Below are positions 52,912 to 61,231 of a DNA stretch of 64,000 nt, in pieces. Numbering within the stretch: the stretch's first letter is position 1; each line of letters begins with the position of its first letter. The DNA comes from Rhodocyclaceae bacterium (lineage in GTDB: Bacteria; Pseudomonadota; Gammaproteobacteria; Burkholderiales; Rhodocyclaceae). A model generated the notes under the pieces. It saw nothing but the letters and a program-made list of their open reading frames with translations. It had not been told where the DNA came from and made no database searches. A program made the position numbers and the translations under genes. The stretch is taken from contig JAEUNM010000127.1 of assembly GCA_016791105.1 (NCBI GenBank), positions 36,180-100,179 on the forward strand, given 5' to 3'.

Positions 52912-53817
52912 TCAGTCCTGCAACTGCACCTCGGCGCGCCCCGCGACGACGCGCACCGGATGGACCCTGAGCTGAACTTCGGGCGCGGTGAGGCACTCAC
53001 CGGTTTCGAGCAGGTAACGGAAGCCGTGATAAGAACAGGTGATTACGCCATTTTCGATTTCGCCCATGTCGAGCGGCATGCCAAGATGGGCACAGGCATT
53101 GTCGAAACAGCTCACCCGCACACCGCGGCGCGCCAGCAACAGGGATTTTCCGTCCAGGCGGCATTCGAGTACGCCGCCATCCGGAATGTCGGCGAGGCTG
53201 GCGATATCGCGCCAGGTCGAGCCGCCCGCCGCCGCGAACGGACTGACGAAATGGACGGGCGCGCTGCCGGCAATCGCCGCTTCCGGCAGCGCAAGGCTGA
53301 CTTGGCGAATATGCTCGATATCCGGGCAGTGTTTGCGTATCGCCTGTTCCACCCCCAGTACCAAGGTCTGGCTCGACGACGGACAGCCGTGACAGGCGCC
53401 GGTGAGGCGGATTTCCACGCTGTCCGGGGCGGTAATTGCCACCAGTTCCACATCGCCGTGGTGCGACTGCAGATAGGGCCGCACTTCGTCCAGGGCTGCC
53501 TGCAGGCGCGCTTGCAATGGCTCCTTGACCAGTCCGTGAAAGCGCAATACCCCATATACCACCTGGTCGGCCAGCGCGGCGCGCAGGTGTGCGGCAGATG
53601 CGGGATCGTCCTTCAGCGCGCGTATGAGGCGTGCGAGCGCCTCCTTGTGCAGTTCTTCGATTGCGCTCTTGAGCGCATGTACCGCAAGGACTTTGCTTTC
53701 ATCCCAGCCGGATACGATATTTTCCAGGCGGGTAATGGATTGGACGAGGCGCTCCAGATCCGCCGCGGAAGTTTCCGCAATGCGCTGCAGGGCCGCCGCG
53801 TTGTCGCTGGCATTCAT
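52912..53817 (-). CDS. NifU-Rieske fusion electron-transfer protein (HucE/HhyE-like)
   Basis: A 301-residue protein. A helical N-terminus (1-90) is followed by a NifU-C domain with LTGACHGCPSSSQTLVL (CxxC), and then a Rieske domain with the pair CAHLGMPL and CSYHGFRY, which binds [2Fe-2S]. The same architecture is found next to uptake hydrogenases of groups 1h and 2a (HhyE and HucE in mycobacteria), where it is thought to pass electrons from the hydrogenase to the respiratory chain. It is likely the electron outlet, as no cytochrome b subunit is present. Confidence 0.78.
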   Translation of the reverse strand: MNASDNAAALQRIAETSAADLERLVQSITRLENIVSGWDESKVLAVHALKSAIEELHKEALARLIRALKDDPASAAHLRAALADQVVYGVLRFHGLVKEPLQARLQAALDEVRPYLQSHHGDVELVAITAPDSVEIRLTGACHGCPSSSQTLVLGVEQAIRKHCPDIEHIRQVSLALPEAAIAGSAPVHFVSPFAAAGGSTWRDIASLADIPDGGVLECRLDGKSLLLARRGVRVSCFDNACAHLGMPLDMGEIENGVITCSYHGFRYLLETGECLTAPEVQLRVHPVRVVAGRAEVQLQD

Positions 53818-53827
53818 GGCGGGAACG

Positions 53828-54052
53828 CTACTGATATTTCAGATCCTTGAACAGGAAGGGCTGCAGGGCGCCGCCGGCCAGGGCGCTCAGCAGCACCACC
53901 AGCCAGATCGGCAAGCCGGCCAGACCGAGCACCAATACCACGGCCGCCACCACTGCGAACACGATGAGCCAACGCATAAATACCGCACGCGGGTCGCGAA
54001 ACAATTTCCCCTTCAGGAAAAGGCGGCAGGTATTTGAAAACATGTCCCACAT
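53828..54052 (-). CDS. Small membrane protein of the hydrogenase operon (74 aa)
   Basis: A 74-residue protein with a basic stretch (FLKGKLFRDPRAVFMRW), two hydrophobic segments (LIVFAVVAAVVLVLGLAG and LPIWLVVLLSALAGGAL) and a charged tail. The start at 54052 follows AAGGTAG; an in-frame ATG at 54073 would overlap the upstream gene by 13 nt. Part of the minus-strand hydrogenase operon. It could anchor the cytoplasmic hydrogenase or HucE-like protein to the membrane; that is inferred from position. Confidence 0.55.
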   Translation of the reverse strand: MWDMFSNTCRLFLKGKLFRDPRAVFMRWLIVFAVVAAVVLVLGLAGLPIWLVVLLSALAGGALQPFLFKDLKYQ

Positions 54053-54060
54053 GACGGCTA

Positions 54061-54294
54061 CTACCTTAAACATGCAAGGACGCCAAGTCCGACCAGAACG
54101 CCGGGCACGGTGCCCACGGGTCCGAAAAACGCGCCCACCAGGCCCGCCAGTTCATAACCCAAGTCTTTTCCGGCAATGCGTATGCCCATCAGGGCGCCGC
54201 CCAGCATGGCAATCAGCAGTGCGCAAAATGTCCAGATCAACACGGTTGCTAGCGTGAGGTGGCCGGACAGAAGGTCTTGCAATAGTTCGGTCAT
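54061..54294 (-). CDS. Small membrane protein of the hydrogenase operon (77 aa)
   Basis: A 77-residue protein starting MTELLQDLLSGHLTLATVLI with two to three hydrophobic segments (LIWTFCALLIAMLGGALMG and LVGAFFGPVGTVPGVLVGLG) rich in glycine. No family is recognised. It sits between the TPR gene and the second small membrane gene, 26 and 8 nt away, so all are co-transcribed. Possibly part of a membrane adaptor for hydrogenase electrons. Confidence 0.5.
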   Translation of the reverse strand: MTELLQDLLSGHLTLATVLIWTFCALLIAMLGGALMGIRIAGKDLGYELAGLVGAFFGPVGTVPGVLVGLGVLACLR

Positions 54295-54320
54295 GGCTGG
54301 CGAAGGAAAGATGACGGGGG

Positions 54321-55319
54321 TCAAACGGTGGTGCTCGACGGCATTCCGTTTAGTTCAATTGCGTTTGCCTGGCGCAATTCCTGTTCCAGTTCGGCCAGCA
54401 CTTCACGCACGATGGCGGCGCTGTTGCGTTGCCCGGCCAGTTCGAATATGTCACAGGCTTCGCGATACAGCGCGCGCGCTGCCATCAGGTTGCTGGTGCC
54501 GCTTTCCTCGTCCGGCAGATTGCGCAGCACGTTTGCCTTGTTGGCGATGGTGTTCGCATATTCGATCGGGGTGTCGCGTGGATTGCGTACCTTCAGCGCT
54601 TCGTCGTAAGCCGCCAAGGCGCGCAAGCTATTGTCCAGCGGATGGCCGGAATGCGCGTACTGCAAGGCGTTGCCGAGGTTGTTCTGGGCCATCGCATATT
54701 CGCTGGGGTGGTCGATCAGCGTGATCACCTTGAGCACTTCTTCGAATGACTGCACGGCCAATGCTTCGCGCATTTTTGCGTGTTCGTCGGCGAGCGGAAT
54801 GGACAAATAGGCGATGGCGAGGTTGTTGTGCAGGATGGCGAATTCCTGCGGGTACTGCTCGCGGACGAATACCCGCAGGGCTTTCTGGTAGCTTTGAATG
54901 GCGTCGGTAATGCGTGCCGCGCCGTTTCCGGCCAGCGCCTGTAAGGCCAAGCCCAGATTCATATCCAGTTCGGCCAACTCCTCGGGACTGCCACGCTCCT
55001 TGAGCATGCCGCGCGCGGACTCGAAACAGGCGCGCGCCCGATCGAGCGCGCAATTGCCGTTTTCCGGCAGGGCCTGCAAGGCCGTGCCCAGGCGTGCCCG
55101 GACACGCGCGGACAGCAGCGGGGCATCCTGCGGGCACAGATCGAGCGCGCGCTCGTACAGCCCCACTGCCTGCTGCAATTGATCGACGGATTTGGGACGC
55201 AATTGCAAGCCCATGGCAATTTCCATGAGCATGGTGGTCTTTTCTTCGGCGCTGGCAGCGTCCTCTTCAACGCTGCGCAAGGCCGCAGCGACCTGCGCGT
55301 CCGACAATGACGACCCCAT
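54321..55319 (-). CDS. TPR protein of the hydrogenase operon
   Basis: A 332-residue soluble tetratricopeptide protein. Repeats are visible as SVDQLQQAVGLYERALDLCP, ITDAIQSYQKALRVFVREQY, FAILHNNLAIAYLSIPLADE, MAQNNLGNALQYAHSGH and YANTIANKANVLRNLPDEES. No catalytic motif. TPR proteins occur beside group 2a and 1h hydrogenase genes; a scaffolding role in assembly is probable but not shown here. Confidence 0.7.
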   Translation of the reverse strand: MGSSLSDAQVAAALRSVEEDAASAEEKTTMLMEIAMGLQLRPKSVDQLQQAVGLYERALDLCPQDAPLLSARVRARLGTALQALPENGNCALDRARACFESARGMLKERGSPEELAELDMNLGLALQALAGNGAARITDAIQSYQKALRVFVREQYPQEFAILHNNLAIAYLSIPLADEHAKMREALAVQSFEEVLKVITLIDHPSEYAMAQNNLGNALQYAHSGHPLDNSLRALAAYDEALKVRNPRDTPIEYANTIANKANVLRNLPDEESGTSNLMAARALYREACDIFELAGQRNSAAIVREVLAELEQELRQANAIELNGMPSSTTV

Positions 55320-55432
55320 TCAACCCCCACACGCCACATTAGTTGCTTGCCGGACAGGCAAGCTGAATTCGCTTCACAGTCTAGAAGCCGGTGTTCGGGC
55401 TGTCCAGTTGTTTTTCATATTGATAACTAAGT

Positions 55433-55801
55433 TTACATCTGGCTTGCCAAGTGCGGAATTCCGTCCAGCACCAATGCCGACGATTCAGCGCTCCAGCGCG
55501 CGTGGACGGGGTATTCGTCGAAACTTTCGCGGTAGCCGCAGCGGCGGAATATTTCCTGCGCGTGGATGACACGATCGCCGCGCGCGTTGCGCAGCTTGAG
55601 CAACAGTCCGCCGGCCGATCCGGGTGCGAGCGGCACCACCATGAGCGCGCCGTCCCGCTCCAGCACGGCCACGCATTCGATGCCCGGCATGCAGCTACTG
55701 CAACACTCGCTGGAGAGGTAAATATTGCCTGCGCGCACGCTCGCTGTGCCGGGCAAGGCGCCCGGCTCAGACGCAAGCGTGGTAGGCGTTGATGGCATCA
55801 C
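55433..55801 (-). CDS. Small conserved protein with paired cysteines, hydrogenase operon
   Basis: A 122-residue protein with the block IYLSSECCSSCMPGIECVAV (five cysteines within 20 residues, including a CCxxC) and a C-terminal part LVLDGIPHLASQM. No family is recognised. The ATG at 55801 overlaps the protease gene by 35 nt; a GTG at 55738 would give a shorter start at VRAGNIYL. The cysteine cluster could bind metal or an Fe-S centre. Role unknown; conserved position in a group 2a operon suggests it aids hydrogenase assembly. Confidence 0.5.
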   Translation of the reverse strand: MMPSTPTTLASEPGALPGTASVRAGNIYLSSECCSSCMPGIECVAVLERDGALMVVPLAPGSAGGLLLKLRNARGDRVIHAQEIFRRCGYRESFDEYPVHARWSAESSALVLDGIPHLASQM

Positions 55802-56243
55802 TTATTTCCGCGGCTACGCGAGCTGCCGAGGCGGCGACGGCAGGACTAAGTTCCAGGCCGTAGTCGAGGCTGCCAGCCTCGATGAGGTATATCCACACAT
55901 CATCGGGGAACTGGTCGCGAAATATTTTTCGCCCGGCCGCGATGGCATGGTTCCAGCGAAATGCGTGCAGATTCCAGCTTGGCTCGTAGTTCAGTACGAC
56001 CTCCTTGCCCGGCACGCAGAATATCGCCCCGGCTTCGGCCCCGCTTTTTGCCGCGTCGATAATGATGAGCCGTTTCGCGCCGCGTGCCTGAAACATGATG
56101 TCCATGCCGCCCGTGCCGGCGTCGAATATGCGCACGCGCGGATGCGGGTGTTCGCGTTGGGTTTCCAGCAGACTGCGGGCAATCGCGACGCCCACTCCGT
56201 CATCGCTTCGATTGGAATTGCCGCAACCAATTATGATCAGCAT
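55767..56243 (-). CDS. Hydrogenase maturation endopeptidase (HupW/HyaD-like)
   Basis: A 158-residue protease that removes the C-terminal tail of the large subunit after Ni insertion. Family motifs are GCGNSNRSDDGVG at the N-terminus (with the Ni-sensing acidic residue) and IFDAGTGGMDIMFQ. It lies 6 nt after the 104-residue gene and near the large-subunit gene, whose tail it should trim (cut after His516). Confidence 0.85.
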   Translation of the reverse strand: MLIIIGCGNSNRSDDGVGVAIARSLLETQREHPHPRVRIFDAGTGGMDIMFQARGAKRLIIIDAAKSGAEAGAIFCVPGKEVVLNYEPSWNLHAFRWNHAIAAGRKIFRDQFPDDVWIYLIEAGSLDYGLELSPAVAASAARVAAEISDAINAYHACV

Positions 56244-56249
56244 GACAGT

Positions 56250-56564
56250 TCAGATGCGCCAGAGGCGGCACCACCAGTTGGGTTCGACCGGGACTGCCAG
56301 TTCAGGCAGATCGCACCACTTGCGATGCACGAGGTAATACATGCACTCCTGGCAGCGCATCTGGTCCGGTCCGTAAGGTTTGTCGGTAAACCCGGACAGC
56401 ACCAGTTTTGCCTGCAAGTCGTCCGGGTCCTGGTGGCGCAGCTCGGTCAGTAGACTGCCGAATTCGCGATCGGTTTCCGGGAAGGGCTCGGTTTGTGTGA
56501 CCAGGCCTTGCGCCAACATTTCGGCAATGCGTGCCCTTAGCGCATTTTCCTGTTCATTCTGCAT
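56250..56564 (-). CDS. Small Cys-containing protein of the hydrogenase operon
   Basis: A 104-residue protein. The C-terminal third is MRCQECMYYLVHRKWCDLPE followed by VEPNWWCRLWRI, with four cysteines spaced like a small metal or Fe-S site (CxxC, C, C). The N-terminus is helical. The start at 56564 has an excellent AGGAGG-type ribosome-binding site. It sits between hupL and the protease gene. No named family is recognised; a ferredoxin-like or chaperone role is possible. Confidence 0.55.
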   Translation of the reverse strand: MQNEQENALRARIAEMLAQGLVTQTEPFPETDREFGSLLTELRHQDPDDLQAKLVLSGFTDKPYGPDQMRCQECMYYLVHRKWCDLPELAVPVEPNWWCRLWRI

Positions 56565-56729
56565 GCACCGCCTCCTTTGCCGGGCTGGGCGCATCTTACG
56601 TCATTCGACGCGCCCTTGTCGCCGGGGGCCTCCTTAGCCCTCTGTACCTCCGCCGCGTATTCCCTGCCGGTATCGACCCCCGCCGGCGCGCGACTATCCC
56701 GCTTGCAGTAGTTCCAGGTTCCTAGTCCA

Positions 56730-58328
56730 TTACCCGATACGGAAACGCGCCAGTTCCTGTCCGGTGTTGCCGTCGTGTGCATGCACGGTGCATACCAGAC
56801 AGGAATCGAAAGAGCGCGCGACGTGTCCTACCTCGACCGGGTCGGTCGGGTCGGCGATAGGCGAACCGATCAGCGCTTCTTCTATCGGCCCACGCATGCC
56901 GCGGCCGTCCTTGGGCCCCACGTTCCACGTTGTGGGTGCGATGATCTGATAGTTTTTGATCTTGCCGTCCTTGACGTCTATCCAGTGGCATAGCGCGCCG
57001 CGTATGGCTTCCGTCGCGCCCCAGCCGCGTCCGTCCTTTTCGGTCGGCTTGATGTACCACGGATCGGTCAGGCGGAATTCGCGCAAGCAGCGTTCGGCCT
57101 CGCGGTACAGCTTCACCGTTTCGTGCATGCGCGCGATTTGCCTCAGGTGCAGGCTGGGACCGCCCATCTTCTTGTACATGTCGAGTATGAATCCGTCGTA
57201 ATGCTGCCAGGACTCGCCATGCTTGCCGCCCGCCACCAATTGGCGTGCGAACGGACCGGCTTCGAGGCGGCCGAAATCGGCGTGGTTCACGGCGGTGGCC
57301 CAGGAATAGGCGCCATTGGCGAAATCGGTCACGTTGTTCGTGCGCGCCTTGGTGGTGCGGTCGAAGGGGTGTACGTCGCCCGGCGGTTCGTCATACCAGG
57401 AGTGGGCGGTGTTTTCGCGCGCCTTGTCGTGCGTTGCGATGACGTGGGTGTCGCTATGTGAATCATAGACCCCGCTTTTCATGATGACGGCACCGGCGCG
57501 GCTTTCTATGGTCGGCTTCTGGTACTTGTCCTCGTGTGGCAGATAGCCCCAGGAAATGTAGCGTCCGAGCCCGCCACCGTATTTATCTATGCCGACGTCC
57601 AGACCCAGGCGCCAGTAAAAGCCAAGGTCGGAATTGGCGTGAGCGGGGCTTTCGTCGAGCCAGGCGAGAAAATCTTCGTAAGTTTTGATCTGTTCGTAGC
57701 GCTCCAGCGTGCAACCCAGCCACACCGGTTCGAGCCAGGTTTTCTTGTAGTACTCGAGGATGGACCAGGCGCGCGTAATGTCCGACAGCGTCGGCGCGCA
57801 CATGACGCCGCCCGGCACCATGTAGCTCGAATGCGGCCACTGGCCGCCCAGCAGCGCGTAAATTTCCACCGGTTTGCCGGATACGGTCACACCGATTTCG
57901 TACGAACTTCCCGTGAACGGGGCGAAGCGCCGCACCGCTTCATCATAGAACTTGCTCCCCTTGTATTTCTTGTTGGTGAAGTCGATCGCGAACAGCCCGT
58001 AGAAATAACGTGGCTGGCTTTGCAGGCTTTCCGTAATTTGTCCCAGGTTGCGCGCCAGAATCGCATTGCGCGGCACGGTGGTTTTCCAGGCGGTATCGAG
58101 TGCCCAGGCGGCGCAGGTGAGGTGTGAGGCACCACAAATGCCGCAGGCGCGCGGCGTTACCACCAGACCGGCCTGGGGGTCCTTGTCGCGCAGAATGATT
58201 TCAAAACCGCGAAACAATTCGGCCTGGGTCCAGGCTTCGGTGACGACACCATTCTCTATGTTCACGCGCACGTCCAGATCGCCCTCTACGCGGCCGACCG
58301 GGGAAATGTCCAATGTTTGAACTGCCAT
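56730..58328 (-). CDS. hupL: Group 2a [NiFe] hydrogenase large subunit
   Basis: A 532-residue catalytic subunit. L1 is RACGICGASH (Cys62, Cys65) and L2 is DSCLVCTVH (Cys510, Cys513), providing all four NiFe ligands. The usual DPC of L2 is DSC here. Sixteen residues follow the histidine, so a protease-cleaved tail is present, which argues against an H2-sensing HupV. The sequence is closest in feel to cyanobacterial HupL/mycobacterial HucL. It follows hupS by 24 nt. It oxidises H2; no membrane cytochrome b is encoded nearby. Confidence 0.9.
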   Translation of the reverse strand: MAVQTLDISPVGRVEGDLDVRVNIENGVVTEAWTQAELFRGFEIILRDKDPQAGLVVTPRACGICGASHLTCAAWALDTAWKTTVPRNAILARNLGQITESLQSQPRYFYGLFAIDFTNKKYKGSKFYDEAVRRFAPFTGSSYEIGVTVSGKPVEIYALLGGQWPHSSYMVPGGVMCAPTLSDITRAWSILEYYKKTWLEPVWLGCTLERYEQIKTYEDFLAWLDESPAHANSDLGFYWRLGLDVGIDKYGGGLGRYISWGYLPHEDKYQKPTIESRAGAVIMKSGVYDSHSDTHVIATHDKARENTAHSWYDEPPGDVHPFDRTTKARTNNVTDFANGAYSWATAVNHADFGRLEAGPFARQLVAGGKHGESWQHYDGFILDMYKKMGGPSLHLRQIARMHETVKLYREAERCLREFRLTDPWYIKPTEKDGRGWGATEAIRGALCHWIDVKDGKIKNYQIIAPTTWNVGPKDGRGMRGPIEEALIGSPIADPTDPVEVGHVARSFDSCLVCTVHAHDGNTGQELARFRIG

Positions 58329-58352
58329 GATGCCTCCTGTGTGCCCGCCGCA

Positions 58353-59315
58353 TCAAACCACGAAGATGTCTTTTTCCGCCCACGGCGGGGCGGCATTTTT
58401 GGCGGCCGCGGTCAGTGCGATGTAGCCTTTCTTTTCAATGCCTTGAGGCAGTTCCCTGGGCACGCCCATGAGGGTTTGGGTTTTGAACAGCGTGCCCGGC
58501 GCGAGATCGAAATGCGGGAATTCCGGCTCGGTGCAACCCAGGCAGGGCATGCCTGAGCGGGTTTTGGATGATTGCCGGTTCCACAGAATGCGGTTGCACG
58601 GCGAATGGGTCATCGGCCCGCGGCAGCCCAGGTCGTAGAACAGGCAGCCTTTGCGCTGGCCGAATTCGGTTGCCGACACCTTATAGGCGAAATGCATGTT
58701 CCGCGTGCAGCCGGTCTGCGTGAAACTCTGAAAAAACGTTTTCGGGCGTTGCAGGTCGTCCAGGGAAATGTCGCCGGCGCGGCCGGTTGCCACGGCCACG
58801 ACAATCTGCGTGATCCAGTCCGGATGCGCCGGACAGCCTGGAACGTTGATGACCGGCAGGCCCGATCTGGCTTTGAATCCGGCTCCGAGAAAGCCACCAT
58901 GCGCGCGCTTCAGAAACTGCAGCCCGCGCGATTCGCTCGGGTTGGGGGCCGTGGCGGGTATGCCGCCCCAGGTGGCGCAATCTCCGATGGCGACGACAAA
59001 TTGTGCAGCGCTGGCAAGTTCGCGTACCCATTGCAGCATGGGCCGGCCGGCGAACCGGTTCCACTCGCCGGTGCCGTTGGGCGCTGTGACCACCGTGCCT
59101 TCAAACACAAATATGTCGAGCGGGGTGGCGCCGGATACGCAGTCGCGCAGCAGTTTCTGCAGATTTTCGCCAAGTTCCACGCCCAGCGACGGGTGCCACA
59201 GGATGTTGATGCCGAAGTCGGTCACCAGATCACAGGCACTGGGCTCTTCGGCATTGAGGAAAGACATGGTGTTGCCGGAACAGGCGCCCCCTTGCAGCCA
59301 GAGCAGGTTTGCCAT
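58353..59315 (-). CDS. hupS: Group 2a [NiFe] hydrogenase small subunit
   Basis: A 320-residue Fe-S subunit with no Tat signal, so the enzyme is cytoplasmic. It begins MANLLWLQGGACSGNTMSFL and carries VVAIGDCATWGGIPATAPNP, VPGCPAHPDWITQIV, FTQTGCTRNMHFAYK and PMTHSPCNRILWNRQSSKTR, a pattern shared with cyanobacterial HupS and HucS. The start at 59315 follows GGAG by 6 nt; the longer frame crosses the promoter. It is the first structural gene behind the sigma-54 promoter. Confidence 0.92.
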   Translation of the reverse strand: MANLLWLQGGACSGNTMSFLNAEEPSACDLVTDFGINILWHPSLGVELGENLQKLLRDCVSGATPLDIFVFEGTVVTAPNGTGEWNRFAGRPMLQWVRELASAAQFVVAIGDCATWGGIPATAPNPSESRGLQFLKRAHGGFLGAGFKARSGLPVINVPGCPAHPDWITQIVVAVATGRAGDISLDDLQRPKTFFQSFTQTGCTRNMHFAYKVSATEFGQRKGCLFYDLGCRGPMTHSPCNRILWNRQSSKTRSGMPCLGCTEPEFPHFDLAPGTLFKTQTLMGVPRELPQGIEKKGYIALTAAAKNAAPPWAEKDIFVV

Positions 59316-59403
59316 GACGCTTCTCCTAGTGTTCGATCTTTTGTGTATCCAGCGCCGGACTGCCGGACCCTGGTCAGGTTGCAATTGCCACACCGCTGGT
59401 AAA

Positions 59404-59418
59404 GCAATGTGCGTGCCA
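59404..59418 (-). promoter_or_regulatory. Sigma-54 promoter of hupSL
   Basis: The minus strand reads TGGCACG-CACA-TTGC, a perfect -24/-12 sigma-54 consensus with the correct 4-nt spacing. Transcription would start near 59392, about 77 nt before the hupS ATG. The GAFTGA-bearing regulator encoded just upstream (59628-61082) is the natural activator. Confidence 0.85.
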
Positions 59419-59439
59419 TTGCGCAGCAGTATGTGACTG

Positions 59440-59460
59440 TTGATTCCAATCAATGGCTTG
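59440..59460 (-). promoter_or_regulatory. Perfect FNR box overlapping an IHF-like site at the hup promoter
   Basis: TTGAT-TCCA-ATCAA (59440-59453) is a perfect FNR-family box centred about 54 bp upstream of the predicted start. The same bases form AATCAA-TGGC-TTG (59448-59460), a perfect match to the IHF consensus WATCAA-N4-TTR. Either FNR/ANR-type oxygen control or IHF-aided looping would fit a sigma-54 promoter; the two would compete. Confidence 0.6.
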
Positions 59461-59627
59461 GCGCGTAGCTTCCAAGCATGCCGAAGGGTTTTTAGCAGGC
59501 TTCGGTGTAAACATTGTTTGCAATTTGCCAAACCGCAATAAGTCTATATCCACAAAAGTTTCGAGGTTAAACGCTGCCATGGGCGCCCCGCGGACTGTTC
59601 GCGGTGGTGTGCAAGACACGGAAAAAC

Positions 59628-61082
59628 TCACGCGCTGTTCTCATCCAGGTTGTAGCGCCGAATTTTGTTTGCCAGCCCTACGCGCGACAGGCCCAATTCG
59701 CGTGCCGCACGACTGTGATTCCATTTGTGACGCAGCAAGGATTGCGTCACGAGGTAAGTTTCCAGCGCTTCGACCTTCTGTTTCAGAGTCCCATTGGCTT
59801 TAATGGTCCCGGCGGGAAGCCCGTTCGGGTTTTTTGGCACGATGCGCGCAAACTCGGGCGACATGTGGCGAACGCTGAGGAATTCGCCATCTGTGGCCAG
59901 TGCCACCATGCGCCGCATTTCGTTTTCCAGTTCGCGCACGTTGCCCGGAAACGGGTGCGCCTTGAGGCGTTCGATGGCATCGGCGGAAATGCCGGCAATG
60001 TGCCGGTTTATCGATTGCGCATATTTGCGGGCGGCGTGTTCGGCCAGTACGGGTATGTCTTCCATGCGCTCACGCAGCGGCGGCAGGCATAGTTCGAAGC
60101 CACGCAGGCGGTAATAAAGGTCGCGCCGGAAGCGGTTCTTTTCGACCAGTTCGGACAAAGGTTGATTGGAGGCGGCAATGATGCGCACGTCGCACTTCTG
60201 CGTTTTGTGCGTGCCCAGCGGCTTCACCTCGCCTTCCTGCAGGAAGCGCAGCAGGCTGACCTGGAAGGACGGGGATACTTCCGAAATTTCATCGAGAAAT
60301 ACGGTGCCGCCGTCGGCAGCCGGAAACAGACCGAGGCGGTCGCTGATGGCGCCCGTGAAGGCGCCGCGCTTATGGCCGAACAGTTCGGAGTGCAGCAGTT
60401 CGTCCGGCATCGCACCACAGTTTTGCGCCAGAAACGGGAAGTCCTTGCGGCGGCTGTAAAAATGCACCGCGCGTGCGAGCAGTTCTTTGCCGGTGCCGGT
60501 TTCGCCCTGAATGAGCACTGCCAAATCGGTACTGGCAGCCTTGCGCGCAAGTTCGCAAATGCTGGACATTTTTTCGCTGGCGAACACCAGTTTGTCGAAT
60601 TCGTAGCTGTCGCGCAGCAGACTGACGAAATTGTCGTTCTGCCGCCGCAATACGGAATCGGCAAATTTCAGTTCGCGGCTCAGGTAACGGTGGCGGCGCG
60701 CCAGTTCCCGGCTTTCCAGGGCGCGCTTCACCAGTAACATCAAGTGCTCGCCGTGCCAGGGGCTCGCCACGACCTGGTATACCGCGGCTTCGTTGATGGC
60801 ACGCAGCAAATGCCGCGGCTCGATCTGTCCGCATATGAGCAGGCGTATCGCTTCGGGATAGGAAACGCGGGCTTCACGAAACAGGTCCACCGCGCTCGCA
60901 TCGGGCAACTGGTAGGCAGCCAGGACCAGATCGATTTCCTCGGCGGCCAGAGTGGCCAACGCGTCGCGCACGCTGCCGGCCGTGAGCACACGATAATCCC
61001 GTGCGAGGCACTCCTGCAGCGCCTTGCGCGCGCTGGCGTCGGCGTCTACCGCCAAAACTGTCCATGTACCGTCGGCCTGCAT
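59628..61082 (-). CDS. hupR: NtrC-family activator of hydrogenase genes with a degenerate receiver (HupR/HoxA-like)
   Basis: A 484-residue sigma-54 activator. The receiver domain (1-125) reads DLVLAAYQLP where a phosphorylated response regulator has Asp, so the acceptor is Ala56. The conserved Lys is Ser107 (VVASPWHG). The AAA+ domain is intact: Walker A GETGTGKE, GAFTGA loop and DLYYRLRGFELCLPPLRERMEDI. The C-terminal HTH is HSRAARELGLSRVGLANKIR. No sensor kinase lies nearby. It should act at the sigma-54 promoter ahead of hupS. HoxA-type proteins can be active unphosphorylated; here phosphorylation looks impossible. Confidence 0.85.
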   Translation of the reverse strand: MQADGTWTVLAVDADASARKALQECLARDYRVLTAGSVRDALATLAAEEIDLVLAAYQLPDASAVDLFREARVSYPEAIRLLICGQIEPRHLLRAINEAAVYQVVASPWHGEHLMLLVKRALESRELARRHRYLSRELKFADSVLRRQNDNFVSLLRDSYEFDKLVFASEKMSSICELARKAASTDLAVLIQGETGTGKELLARAVHFYSRRKDFPFLAQNCGAMPDELLHSELFGHKRGAFTGAISDRLGLFPAADGGTVFLDEISEVSPSFQVSLLRFLQEGEVKPLGTHKTQKCDVRIIAASNQPLSELVEKNRFRRDLYYRLRGFELCLPPLRERMEDIPVLAEHAARKYAQSINRHIAGISADAIERLKAHPFPGNVRELENEMRRMVALATDGEFLSVRHMSPEFARIVPKNPNGLPAGTIKANGTLKQKVEALETYLVTQSLLRHKWNHSRAARELGLSRVGLANKIRRYNLDENSA

Positions 61083-61231
61083 GTCGAATACGTTGCCAAG
61101 GTGTAAACCTGCTTATCACCCTATCACGCCGAGCGGGGATGTCAATTCATTGCTGACGTCCGGCAGCGTGGCGTAGCTGCGCGAATTGGAGTACCGTAAC
61201 CGGCTTATTTTCGTTGCCAGGGAGCAAGTCC

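Larger units (their letters stand above)
59316..59627. other. Intergenic region with the hup promoter
   Basis: About 0.3 kb between the regulator gene stop and hupS. It contains the sigma-54 promoter, the FNR/IHF sites and a more distant inverted motif ATTG-TTTG-CAAT (59513-59524), about 125 bp upstream of the predicted start of transcription. That last motif is at a normal distance for an NtrC-type activator; HupR sites are known as TTG-N5-CAA, and here the spacing is 4. Confidence 0.5.

Noticed and set aside
52879..53850. Long plus-strand open frame opposite the NifU-Rieske gene
   Set aside because: Antisense to a gene with clear Rieske and NifU motifs; no family resemblance.
56730..58328. 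Alternative reading of the hydrogenase as an H2-sensing HupUV type
   Set aside because: The large subunit has a C-terminal tail after the L2 histidine and a protease gene is in the operon, whereas sensor large subunits lack the tail.
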